Shown here: positions 1 to 6,055 of the stretch, piece by piece
Position numbering within the stretch: the stretch's first letter is position 1
How the letters are laid out: every line of letters begins with the position of its first letter
Assembly: GCA_903833025.1 (NCBI GenBank)
Contig: CAILDT010000215.1
Span: 1-6,254, forward strand
Origin: an uncultured Bacteroidota bacterium
Lineage (GTDB): Bacteria; Bacteroidota; Bacteroidia; 2-12-FULL-35-15
DNA: 6,254 bases
Reading direction: 5' to 3'
The notes under the pieces: generated by a model
What the model was told of the DNA's origin: nothing
The model's database searches: none
What the model saw: the letters and a program-made list of their open reading frames with translations, nothing else
Program-made: the position numbers and the translations under genes

Positions 1-2
1 AA

Positions 3-1271
3 GCGATATTTAATATAGACCCTTTTATTAAATACAGCACTGCTAATGGTGTTAGTCACAGTTTGGTTACACGAATATTTCATACTGATAATCAGATTAC
101 AAATAATCAATCGAACAAAGGAACGATGTACTATGGCGAGTATCAGTTGCAACGGATATTTAAAAATATAGATTTTACTTTCACTGGTGGTATCGTCGGG
201 AATTTATCTACCTCTCACGCTGAACTATATAAATCAAGCGGTTCGCCGGATAATAAAATAGTAAATGCTTCGGGTTATATTCAGATAGATAAAAAGTTTT
301 GGAAAATATTAAATCTTTCAGGTGGTTTCAGATATGAATATTTTAAGATGAATGATTTTTCATCTGTTGTTGCTCCTATCTTTCGTGCCGGTGCAAGTTT
401 GCAGGTGCTGAAAGCTACTTTTGTGAGAGCCAGTTATGGGCAAGGATTTAGATATCCAACAATTACAGAACGCTACATATCCACTAAAGCAGGACTTTTC
501 GGAGTATATCCAAATCCTGATTTAAAACCGGAGACGAGCAATAGCTTTGAAGTAGGCGTTAAACAAGGGTTTAAAATAGGTAAGTGTATGGGCTATTTGG
601 ATGTTGCTGGTTTTTACCAACGGTATAAAAATACCATTGAATATTTATTCGGAATATGGGACCCATCGCCAAACATTACGGTTGGTTTTAAATTCCTAAA
701 CACAGGCGAATCGCGGGTGCGAGGCACAGATATGTCGTTTGTGCTTGCTTCTCCCGAAAGCAATAAAAAGTTTGGTGTTACCGCATTGGTTGGTTATACG
801 TATGTGGAACCAGTATGCCTTACTCCTGATAGTGTATATGCGATAGATAAATCTCCGCTGAATGGTGGGCAACCATTGAGTTATAAAAATAGCAGTATGG
901 ATACGACGAGCAATATTTTAAAATATCGTTTTAAACATATGGTGAAAGTAGATGTTGAATTTAGAATTTTTAAAGTGATGGTTGGCGTTAGTTACAGGTA
1001 TTACAGCAAGATGCAAAACATTGATAAAGCATTTGAAACGATTGAACAAACTACTGCGCAGATACCTTGGATTGAAGACATAAGAGTGGTTGATTATTGG
1101 AAAAACCACAAGGGGTTTAACGTGTGGGATTGCCGAATTGGTGGGATGGTAAATAAAAAAACAAAGTTGTCGTTGGTGGTAACCAACGTTATGAATGTAG
1201 ATTATTCCTTACGTCCTTTAAAAATAGAATCGCCACGAACAACAATGCTGCAGTACGTTTATACTTTTTAA
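3..1271 (+). CDS. TonB-dependent receptor, C-terminal beta-barrel part (5' end outside window)
   Basis: Outer-membrane active-transport receptor; the ligand cannot be told. The frame is open from base 3, with no stop before 1269-1271, so the gene starts left of the window. A TTG at 63 is an internal codon, not the start. About 422 residues are visible, all barrel. Family hallmarks: the stretch around 12-60 reading FNIDPFIKYSTANGVSHS; an NQSN...YYGEYQ strand near 108-150; SYGQGFRYPT near 429-460, followed by NPDLKPETSNSFEVGVKQGFK-like sequence near 511-573; NTGESRVRGTDMSF near 697-740. It ends in ...YVYTF, an aromatic last residue as expected of a BAM-assembled barrel. The plug and any carboxypeptidase-like domain must lie upstream. 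No SusD-like partner follows, so it is not evidently a SusC-type glycan importer. It converges with the next gene, only 8 bases away. Confidence 0.93.
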   Translation, partial: AIFNIDPFIKYSTANGVSHSLVTRIFHTDNQITNNQSNKGTMYYGEYQLQRIFKNIDFTFTGGIVGNLSTSHAELYKSSGSPDNKIVNASGYIQIDKKFWKILNLSGGFRYEYFKMNDFSSVVAPIFRAGASLQVLKATFVRASYGQGFRYPTITERYISTKAGLFGVYPNPDLKPETSNSFEVGVKQGFKIGKCMGYLDVAGFYQRYKNTIEYLFGIWDPSPNITVGFKFLNTGESRVRGTDMSFVLASPESNKKFGVTALVGYTYVEPVCLTPDSVYAIDKSPLNGGQPLSYKNSSMDTTSNILKYRFKHMVKVDVEFRIFKVMVGVSYRYYSKMQNIDKAFETIEQTTAQIPWIEDIRVVDYWKNHKGFNVWDCRIGGMVNKKTKLSLVVTNVMNVDYSLRPLKIESPRTTMLQYVYTF

Positions 1272-1279
1272 ATACGCAA

Positions 1280-1564
1280 TTATTTATTTTCTTCCTTGTT
1301 TTTTAGCTTCTGATATTCCTTCATTGTATCCTGTTCTCGGCTGTCGTGGTAAGCATCGTAATAGCCAAAAGCTATGCCAATGCCCCAACCAAGAGTACAC
1401 CAAATGGGCCAAGCACCAAATATATCGCCGTGCTCGCGCCTGCCATCAGTAATGTACCACATAGCCCATAAAAAGCCATTTACAATAATGTACGACGCTA
1501 AATGTTTTTTAAACTTTGCGCGCTTCCTTGCTATTTGCCAAAGCTGTTTGTCTCTTTCTTCCAT
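1280..1564 (-). CDS. 2TM domain-containing small inner-membrane protein
   Basis: A 94-residue protein with the layout of the Bacteroidota 2TM domain family: a charged basic N-terminus (1-20), a first membrane helix (about 22-39, HLASYIIVNGFLWAMWYI), a short polar turn (40-50), a second helix (about 51-69, with WPIWCTLGWGIGIAFGYY) and a charged, Glu/Lys-rich tail (70-94). The H-L-x-x-Y-x-x-V-N and W-P-x-W-x-x-x-G-W-G-I-G patterns are what identify it. Known relatives occur alone or fused to sensor kinases or LytTR regulators; here nothing is fused, and the molecular role is unknown. It is the last gene of a probable three-gene leftward operon, 27 bases after the TPR-like gene. The leader has no Shine-Dalgarno sequence. 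The ATG at 1564-1562 is the natural start because it gives the complete 2TM domain. The 8-base gap to the convergent receptor gene leaves no room for a dedicated terminator. Confidence 0.88.
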   Translation of the reverse strand: MEERDKQLWQIARKRAKFKKHLASYIIVNGFLWAMWYITDGRREHGDIFGAWPIWCTLGWGIGIAFGYYDAYHDSREQDTMKEYQKLKNKEENK

Positions 1565-1591
1565 TGTTTTAGTATAAGAGTTTAGTCTATA

Positions 1592-2233
1592 TTATTTTTT
1601 CTCTTCACACTGTTTCAAAAAATATTCTGTCGAATTTTTTCCCCAATGAGGTGCAATAGTACTTACAGGTTTAAAGGTTTCGAACATTGCTTTTGCTTTA
1701 TCAAAAGAAACTTTTGCTTTATCTTTTCCTCCTCCAAACATTGGCGGAGTATAAAAGAACGCTGTACCTTCCAAATAAACAGGGCGAGGATTTGTAGCAT
1801 CCAACTTTTTCGCTTTCTCTCTTAACTCACCTGCCATTGTTCCATATTTTTGTCCGCGAGTCATCGGACTAACACTTATACGAGCAGAAGCAATTTGCGC
1901 TTGCAGTGTAACAATTTCCGAATTATTCGGACTTAAAGAATCTGCCTTCTTTAAAAATGTTTCTGCTTTATCGCACCAAGTATCAACATCTGCTTTTGGT
2001 GAATACGTCATATTTACATAACAATATGCAGCATAATATGCAGGCAGCCATTCTGCTTTTTCTGCATTTCCGATACGTTCAAACGTGTTCGCTTCGTTTT
2101 GCAATATTGCTGCATCTCTTGTAGTATCAAGTATTGCAATGTTGTGTTCCATAGTAGCAATGTACTTTGCATTTTGTGCATTGGATAAATTATATATCCC
2201 TAATAATGCAATGATGATGATTGTTTTTTTCAT
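1592..2233 (-). CDS. Secreted TPR-like helical-repeat protein
   Basis: A 213-residue exported protein without a recognised enzymatic motif. Residues 1-20 (MKKTIIIIALLGIYNLSNAQ) are a signal peptide with a likely cut next to the A-Q pair; there is no lipobox cysteine, so a soluble periplasmic or exported form is expected. The mature part is helical with TPR-like pairs: about 58-77 (EKAEWLPAYYAAYCYVNMTY), 84-104 (WCDKAETFLKKADSLSPNN), 106-120, 127-147 (ELREKAKKLDATNP) and 170-188 (KAKVSFDKAKAMFETF). The sequence NPRPVYLEGTAFFYTPPMFG followed by GGK (148-170) and the APHWG near 194-198 resemble a small conserved Bacteroidota family often annotated only as TPR or hypothetical. It sits between the receptor and the 2TM gene, with gaps of 36 and 27 bases. 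A scaffold or partner role for the receptor is inference from position only. Confidence 0.85.
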   Translation of the reverse strand: MKKTIIIIALLGIYNLSNAQNAKYIATMEHNIAILDTTRDAAILQNEANTFERIGNAEKAEWLPAYYAAYCYVNMTYSPKADVDTWCDKAETFLKKADSLSPNNSEIVTLQAQIASARISVSPMTRGQKYGTMAGELREKAKKLDATNPRPVYLEGTAFFYTPPMFGGGKDKAKVSFDKAKAMFETFKPVSTIAPHWGKNSTEYFLKQCEEKK

Positions 2234-2269
2234 TTTGGTTTGGTTTTATTTATTTTTATTTTGTTGTTT

Positions 2270-4462
2270 TTAATTATTATTATTTATCACATCCTTCGAC
2301 CTATCTGTTCCGAATGAAAGAAATAAACCTACAAAAAAGAAACGTTTTGCAGGTGGCGTTATTGCTTGGCTGCGCTGCAAATCATACGAGTAGCGATAAC
2401 CAAATACTTGGTCTTGTCCGAAAACATTGGTAACAGCAAAGGCAAGCACTGCAAAACATTTTTTTATCTGCTTTAAAAAAGCACAGTTTACACCCAGCGA
2501 ATTATAATCAATGGTAGATTGACTCATAAATTCAGAAGGTGTATTTCTTGGATTATTATACGGGCGACCGCTCGCATACGTATAAGTAAACCCTGTGCTT
2601 AGGTTTTGTTTTACAAAAAACTTTTTGAAAACTAACGTTGCTGTATGTGTTGCTGCAAAAGGTGGTGTAACTTCTTTCGGATAATATAAATACAAACGCT
2701 TTGTATCTAAATAAGTATAGGAAATCCAATAATCAACGCCGTTAAATGTTTTTTTATCTCGCCAGAATAAATCCAATCCTTGTGCATAGCCATAGCCGTT
2801 GTTTGATACTGTGCGGGTTAGCGTTGCAGCACTGTCGGGATTATAGAGGGTGAGGTTATCGTATTTTTTGTAATAAATTTCTAAACGCAAAGTATGAAAA
2901 TCATCCACCTTTTGAATGTTAGCAATGTAATGCGTTGCTTTGTTATACCCAGGTATCTGCGGATTTAAAAGAAAGTTACGTTCCGGCTTTTGATAAAACT
3001 GTCCGTAAGCGAACGAAACAGTACTATAATCACCCGTTTTATAGGATACAGAAGCACGCGGGGCAGTTACATATTTATTCATAATAGTAGAGTATTCGCC
3101 TCTACCACCTAATCGCATCACTAATTTCTGACTAAGGAAAACATCTGCTTCCACAAACTCTGCCGAATAATTATCATATACATTTGTCCTGTTTTCGAAG
3201 TGATAGCCATAGCTTGTTCCTTTAATGTTGAACCCTTCAAAACTATATTGATACTCCGCTCCGGCACGTATAATAGACATCTTGCCGATACCTCTGCTCA
3301 CCATTACTCTGCCTTGCGACAAATCAGATTGTGAACGGATGGTATCAAACGATAAATTTATTTTATCTACATTGGTGCTGTACGATGCGCCAACGTTAAG
3401 CACCCACTTCTCTCCCAATCTTTCTTTGTATGTAAGATTAGTATAAACATTAGTGTTTGCAAGTTCGAAAAGATTCTTGTAACCATTGGTACTATCCAAA
3501 CTTGGGGTTTTAAAGCCGAAGTTAGAAAGGTTAAAATATCCATAAAATTTAATGATGCCGGACGGTGAAGTTTTCTTGCGGAAGTTTACTGACCCGCCAG
3601 AGAACTGCGGTTGTGCTGTGTATTCAGGTGCTTGTTTCACGATATTAAAATACGGAGTAAGATTAGTATAATTAATATCAGCACCTGCGCTCATATTTTT
3701 TTCTTTCCATAAATGATTATGCCCCACCCCTACACCTACCGAAGATATTGCGACTGTGGAAGAAGTGCGGTCGGGCAAATCGTTTGTTTCCAGTGCAAGT
3801 ACGGACGACATTGCTTGTCCGTATTGTGCCGAGTAACCTCCTGTGCTAAACACAGTGCCTTTAAAAATGAAAGGTGAAAACCTACCCCGTGAAGCTATAT
3901 CAGGGTTTGCGGAGTAGAACGGATTGTTAACCACCATCCCATCAATGATGGTTTTTGTTTCGGCACCTGTGCCACCACGTACAAATAACTCTGCCGATTC
4001 GCCTACTTGCTGTGCGCCTGGCAATGTTTTTAATGCACCGTTTATATCTCCTAAGCCACCTGCCGTAGTAACAATATCAAGTGGTTTAAGCACGGTGGTA
4101 CGTCGCTCATCACTCGCTTCTATAGTACCTGCGGAAATGGTTACTACTTTCAATTCGTTAAATGCTTCTTTTAAAACGGGATTAAAAACAATATCTTTTC
4201 CTGTTAATCTTACTTTCTTTTCCAGCGTCTCGTACCCTATAAAGCTAACAGCGATGGTAGCTTCGCCTGTATCGTTGGCGGTAAAAGAGTAGCTACCATC
4301 AACAGAAGAAGAGATACCATCATACGAACCTTTAATTAAAATGTTGGCACCGGGAATGGTTTGTTTTTTCTGGTCGGTTACTTTGCCCGAAATTTTTGTT
4401 TGGGAAGATATACTCTGAACACTCAATAAAATCAGTACAAATACAGTAATTATTTTGTTCAT
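2270..4462 (-). CDS. TonB-dependent receptor with carboxypeptidase-regulatory-like N-terminal domain
   Basis: A complete 730-residue outer-membrane receptor energised by TonB-ExbB-ExbD; the ligand is unknown. Residues 1-20 are a signal peptide ending SISS before Q21. Residues 23-98 form a carboxypeptidase-regulatory-like beta-sandwich (ISGKVTD...IPGANILIKG...VDGSYSF...SFIGYE). A putative TonB box lies near 104-112 (LKVVTISAG). The plug domain, about 118-225, carries LFVRGGTGAETKTIIDGM and VVNNP (159-181). The rest, to about 715, is barrel, with YGQFYQKPERNFLLNP as the usual extended-strand signature and TNVFGQ near the end. The barrel ends at FVGLFLSFG and is followed by an odd polar tail finishing in four Asn encoded by AAT repeats. 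At 730 residues it is at the short end for this architecture. It leads a probable operon with the TPR-like and 2TM genes. No susD-like gene is adjacent, so polysaccharide import is not favoured. Confidence 0.95.
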   Translation of the reverse strand: MNKIITVFVLILLSVQSISSQTKISGKVTDQKKQTIPGANILIKGSYDGISSSVDGSYSFTANDTGEATIAVSFIGYETLEKKVRLTGKDIVFNPVLKEAFNELKVVTISAGTIEASDERRTTVLKPLDIVTTAGGLGDINGALKTLPGAQQVGESAELFVRGGTGAETKTIIDGMVVNNPFYSANPDIASRGRFSPFIFKGTVFSTGGYSAQYGQAMSSVLALETNDLPDRTSSTVAISSVGVGVGHNHLWKEKNMSAGADINYTNLTPYFNIVKQAPEYTAQPQFSGGSVNFRKKTSPSGIIKFYGYFNLSNFGFKTPSLDSTNGYKNLFELANTNVYTNLTYKERLGEKWVLNVGASYSTNVDKINLSFDTIRSQSDLSQGRVMVSRGIGKMSIIRAGAEYQYSFEGFNIKGTSYGYHFENRTNVYDNYSAEFVEADVFLSQKLVMRLGGRGEYSTIMNKYVTAPRASVSYKTGDYSTVSFAYGQFYQKPERNFLLNPQIPGYNKATHYIANIQKVDDFHTLRLEIYYKKYDNLTLYNPDSAATLTRTVSNNGYGYAQGLDLFWRDKKTFNGVDYWISYTYLDTKRLYLYYPKEVTPPFAATHTATLVFKKFFVKQNLSTGFTYTYASGRPYNNPRNTPSEFMSQSTIDYNSLGVNCAFLKQIKKCFAVLAFAVTNVFGQDQVFGYRYSYDLQRSQAITPPAKRFFFVGLFLSFGTDRSKDVINNNN

Positions 4463-4520
4463 ATAAAGAGATTAAATTTTCTGCCGTAAAAATAAGATAA
4501 AATTTTGATTAGTTGTCATT

Positions 4521-4537
4521 CAATTGTCTTACAATTG
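4521..4537. promoter_or_regulatory. Perfect 7-bp inverted repeat in the start region of the receptor operon
   Basis: CAATTGT-CTT-ACAATTG is a perfect dyad with a 3-base centre, 58 bases upstream of the receptor ATG at 4462. Each arm contains the palindrome CAATTG. It lies just beyond a terminator, so it belongs to the promoter region of the leftward operon, and could be an operator. A tentative minus-strand promoter overlaps it: TTG at 4523-4521, then 21 bases, then TATCTTAT at 4499-4492. The second element matches the Bacteroidota TAnnTTTG consensus poorly, so no start site is claimed. Function as an operator is inference from position and symmetry. Confidence 0.4.
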
Positions 4538-4542
4538 CGCAC

Positions 4543-4564
4543 AAAAAATCCCGCACTTGCGGGA
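4543..4564 (-). terminator. Rho-independent terminator after the 317-residue orphan gene
   Basis: Read on the minus strand, TCCCGCA-AG-TGCGGGA forms a GC-rich stem of 7 pairs (6 if the closing pair by the loop is opened), followed directly by six T (complement of 4543-4548). It lies 24 bases past the stop codon of the gene ending at 4589, exactly where a terminator for that transcript is expected. It separates that gene from the receptor operon downstream, which therefore needs its own promoter. Confidence 0.88.
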
Positions 4565-4588
4565 CTTTCTTTTAAAAACATTTTATTA

Positions 4589-5542
4589 CTATAAAAACTC
4601 AACCGTAAATTCGCCTTTGTTTATTAAATCAGGATTAAACACCATTAAAAAATGGTCATCTCTTACATTGCCCAATTCGGCTGCTGTTACTGTTTTTACT
4701 TCAGTAGGAACAAGCTCTATAAACACGGCACTGATGATTCCAGTTTTGGTGGATGCTAAATAAAAACGTAAAACAGTATCGCCAATATTACTTAATTCCA
4801 ATTCAGCATCTGGCAGCAATGTACGCTGAACGATAAGTTTCTTTGAATTTTTCTTAACACTATTTTGATAGAAAATTTGTTTCCCTTTACGGATAGAAAC
4901 CAAATCGAAATAGCTGGCAGCTAATGATGGGTTGGTTTTAAACTGTCTCATTAATGCGCCTAAATTAGCGTATTGCTCGTTTGCCATCGCTATTCGTGCA
5001 GTTTCCAGTGCATTTGCAGCTATCATTACTGCGTTAAAGGCAGATTTTTGGGCAGTATCAGCATTTTTCAACAACAAAGTAAAATCATCAACAGCTGTTT
5101 TAACGTCAGCTAAAGCAGTATCGGTACCTATCGAAATACTCAATGTAACCAATGCTTGTATGCGTTCTTCTTGTGTTCCTGTTTGAAAAGGATTATGTCC
5201 GTGAGGCAATAAAGCAAGATAACCGGAGCTTCCTTTAGGACGAACTACGGAAATAGCTGCATCAAGAGCATTAATTTTTTCGAATCCTAATTGAGTAATA
5301 AGTAAGTTAAATGCGTTTGTTGACGATATTTGCGCAGCTGCTTTAGATTTATGTGTACTAAAAGCTGTGCCGTACGCTACATTTATTGGGTGATAGGTAG
5401 CGTAAAAACCTGCAATAAAGGGGTTTCCGCTGTTGTTGAATAAAGCACCATCGTGAAAATTGCTGATGCGAATACCCAATACGTTGCTATCTTGCGTAGC
5501 TGTTATTATTGGGTTGGTTAAGTAAATCCATTCTCTTTCCAT
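4589..5542 (-). CDS. Hypothetical protein, Ala-rich helical part plus C-terminal beta-rich part
   Basis: I do not recognise a named family. The protein has 317 residues, starts MEREWIYLTNP and has no signal peptide and no membrane helix, so a cytoplasmic location is the default. It contains no cysteine. Residues 1-60 are mixed, with an aromatic/Asn/Gly-rich part (28-58). Residues about 65-100 and 124-200 look like long amphipathic alanine-rich helices, for example TAVDDFTLLLKNADTAQKSA (149-168) and LETARIAMANEQYANLGALM (179-198). A basic linker (218-235, several Lys) leads to about 80 residues of predicted strands (236-317) such as LELSNIGDTVLRFYL and GEFTVEFL, suggesting an immunoglobulin-like or similar sandwich. 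The start ATG is preceded by a purine/C leader (AACAACAAAACA) without a Shine-Dalgarno sequence. The gene appears to be transcribed alone: a terminator follows it and a repeat array lies 116 bases upstream. Coding is convincing; function is unknown. Confidence 0.85.
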   Translation of the reverse strand: MEREWIYLTNPIITATQDSNVLGIRISNFHDGALFNNSGNPFIAGFYATYHPINVAYGTAFSTHKSKAAAQISSTNAFNLLITQLGFEKINALDAAISVVRPKGSSGYLALLPHGHNPFQTGTQEERIQALVTLSISIGTDTALADVKTAVDDFTLLLKNADTAQKSAFNAVMIAANALETARIAMANEQYANLGALMRQFKTNPSLAASYFDLVSIRKGKQIFYQNSVKKNSKKLIVQRTLLPDAELELSNIGDTVLRFYLASTKTGIISAVFIELVPTEVKTVTAAELGNVRDDHFLMVFNPDLINKGEFTVEFL

Positions 5543-5658
5543 TGTTTTGTTGTTTTATTTGTTTGTTTATTTATTACTAATTATTGTGGTTACTCTATAT
5601 TATTGTCTTATTTTATTAAAAGCTCTTAAAAAGTCGATTTTTTACCTCATTCTCAAAA

Positions 5659-5910
5659 GATGAGCAAAATCAAGTTCCTGAATGCATCTTTTAAAAAAAA
5701 GATTAGCAAAATGAACTTCTTTTGTACATCTTTTAAAAAAAAGATTAGCAAAATGAACTTCTTTTATACATCTTCTAAAAAAAAGATTAGCGCGATGAAC
5801 TTCTTTTGCTCTCCTGTTAGAAAACAAATCAATAAAAGCATTTGCTTTTGCCCATCTGTTACTTCCCAACTTAACAAATTCTCTTTTTTCTGCCTTTCGC
5901 TATTTTAAAG
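5659..5910. repeat. Six tandem 42-bp units (three near-identical, three decayed)
   Basis: Units begin at 5659, 5701, 5743, 5785, 5827 and 5869, with no indels. Unit 2 starts GATTAGCAAAATGAACTTCT and ends in eight A. Units 2 and 3 differ at only two bases; unit 1 differs from unit 2 at about ten. Unit 4 keeps the first half but changes the second, and units 5 and 6 are recognisable only by alignment. Since 42 is a multiple of three, the array encodes 14-residue repeats in opposed frames: plus-strand ISKMNFFCTSFKKK and minus-strand KEVHFANLFFKRCT. Palindromes ATCTTTT-AAAA-AAAAGAT cover the junctions at 5686-5703 and 5728-5745, and with one mismatch 5770-5787. The array lies between the orphan gene and a leftward promoter-like sequence, with no transposase or direct target duplication seen. 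Confidence 0.92.
5660..5908 (+). CDS. Possible small repeat protein encoded by the 42-bp array (doubtful)
   Basis: An 82-residue reading frame whose ATG falls in the first repeat unit and whose TAA falls in the last, so its limits match the array. It consists of 14-residue units of the form [ILM]-[SN]-K-x-x-[FC]-[FL]-x-x-[SP]-x-x-x-[KQ], rich in Lys, Phe, Cys and Ser, with no signal peptide. Against it: no ribosome-binding sequence, no good promoter on this strand, and almost every difference between adjacent units changes an amino acid. The opposing frame (5642-5899, minus) is also open, with only a TTG (5869-5867) as an early start. Counting differences between neighbouring units roughly, that frame shows slightly more synonymous changes and has a candidate promoter. 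Neither frame is proven; the array may be non-coding. Confidence 0.2.
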   Translation: MSKIKFLNASFKKKISKMNFFCTSFKKKISKMNFFYTSSKKKISAMNFFCSPVRKQINKSICFCPSVTSQLNKFSFFCLSLF

Positions 5911-5913
5911 AAC
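5903..5913 (-). promoter_or_regulatory. boxA-like sequence in the leftward leader
   Basis: The minus strand reads GTTCTTTAAAA within GATACGTTCTTTAAAATAGC. This resembles the boxA antitermination element (E. coli rrn core GCTCTTTAACA) and the GTTCTTTGACAT-type sequences I recall from Bacteroidota rRNA leaders. It lies about 45 bases downstream of the proposed leftward promoter and just before the repeat array. The match is short and in AT-rich DNA, so it could be chance. Confidence 0.25.
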
Positions 5914-6055
5914 GTATCAAAATCAATCTCCTGTTTCTCCCCCGTTTTGATGGCACAAAGGTGCTAACTAAAATAGGTGCTCGGCAATACTCAATAATGA
6001 GGGTTATGTTTTCAGGTATATTTTCTGTTATTTGTACTCCTTATATATATGATGT
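5911..6055. other. Intergenic region between the repeat array and the right-edge gene
   Basis: A 145-base stretch with no convincing gene. It holds a leftward promoter candidate (5956-5988), a small hairpin TGGCAC-AAAG-GTGCTA (5951-5966, one G-T pair, no T tract) and the direct repeat AGGTGCT at 5959-5965 and 5975-5981. The right-hand part is AT-rich (TATATTTTC at 6017, TATGTTTT at 6005) and should contain the promoter of the gene at 6056, but no paired -33/-7 set is clear. On the minus strand a 30-codon open run (5963-5874) lacks a start codon. Confidence 0.6.
5956..5988 (-). promoter_or_regulatory. Candidate Bacteroidota-type promoter reading leftward into the array
   Basis: On the minus strand, ATTG (5988-5985) is followed after 21 bases by CACCTTTG (5963-5956). 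The consensus of Bacteroidota primary-sigma promoters is TTG or TTTG, 17-23 bases, then TAnnTTTG; here only the first T of the -7 element is replaced by C. Transcription would begin near 5950, cross the 42-bp array and reach the orphan gene at 5542 with a leader of roughly 400 bases. No competing promoter is clear in 5543-5658. Start-site mapping would be needed to confirm it. Confidence 0.4.

Noticed and set aside
63..65. TTG as start of the first receptor gene
   Set aside because: The frame is open back to base 3 and the residues before it (FNIDPFIKYSTANG) fit the barrel, so the gene continues to the left.
2085..2433. Two short plus-strand frames around the receptor/TPR gene boundary
   Set aside because: They are antisense to real genes and rich in Phe/Tyr because of T-rich DNA.
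3924..4292. 122-codon plus-strand frame inside the complete receptor gene
   Set aside because: It lies wholly antisense to the carboxypeptidase-like and plug domains, whose identity is certain; it is low-complexity Ser/Thr/Pro sequence with no family features.
2270..4462. SusC-type glycan importer
   Set aside because: No SusD-like lipoprotein or glycan-degrading enzyme is next to it; the downstream secreted protein has no lipobox.
4932..5186. Plus-strand frame antisense to the orphan protein
   Set aside because: It is the complement of alanine-rich codons in a gene with better composition and a matching terminator.
5659..5910. CRISPR array
   Set aside because: Units are contiguous 42-bp tandem repeats without unique spacers, and no cas gene is present.
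5951..5966. Terminator hairpin TGGCAC-AAAG-GTGCTA
   Set aside because: The stem is short with one G-T pair, and neither side has a T tract.
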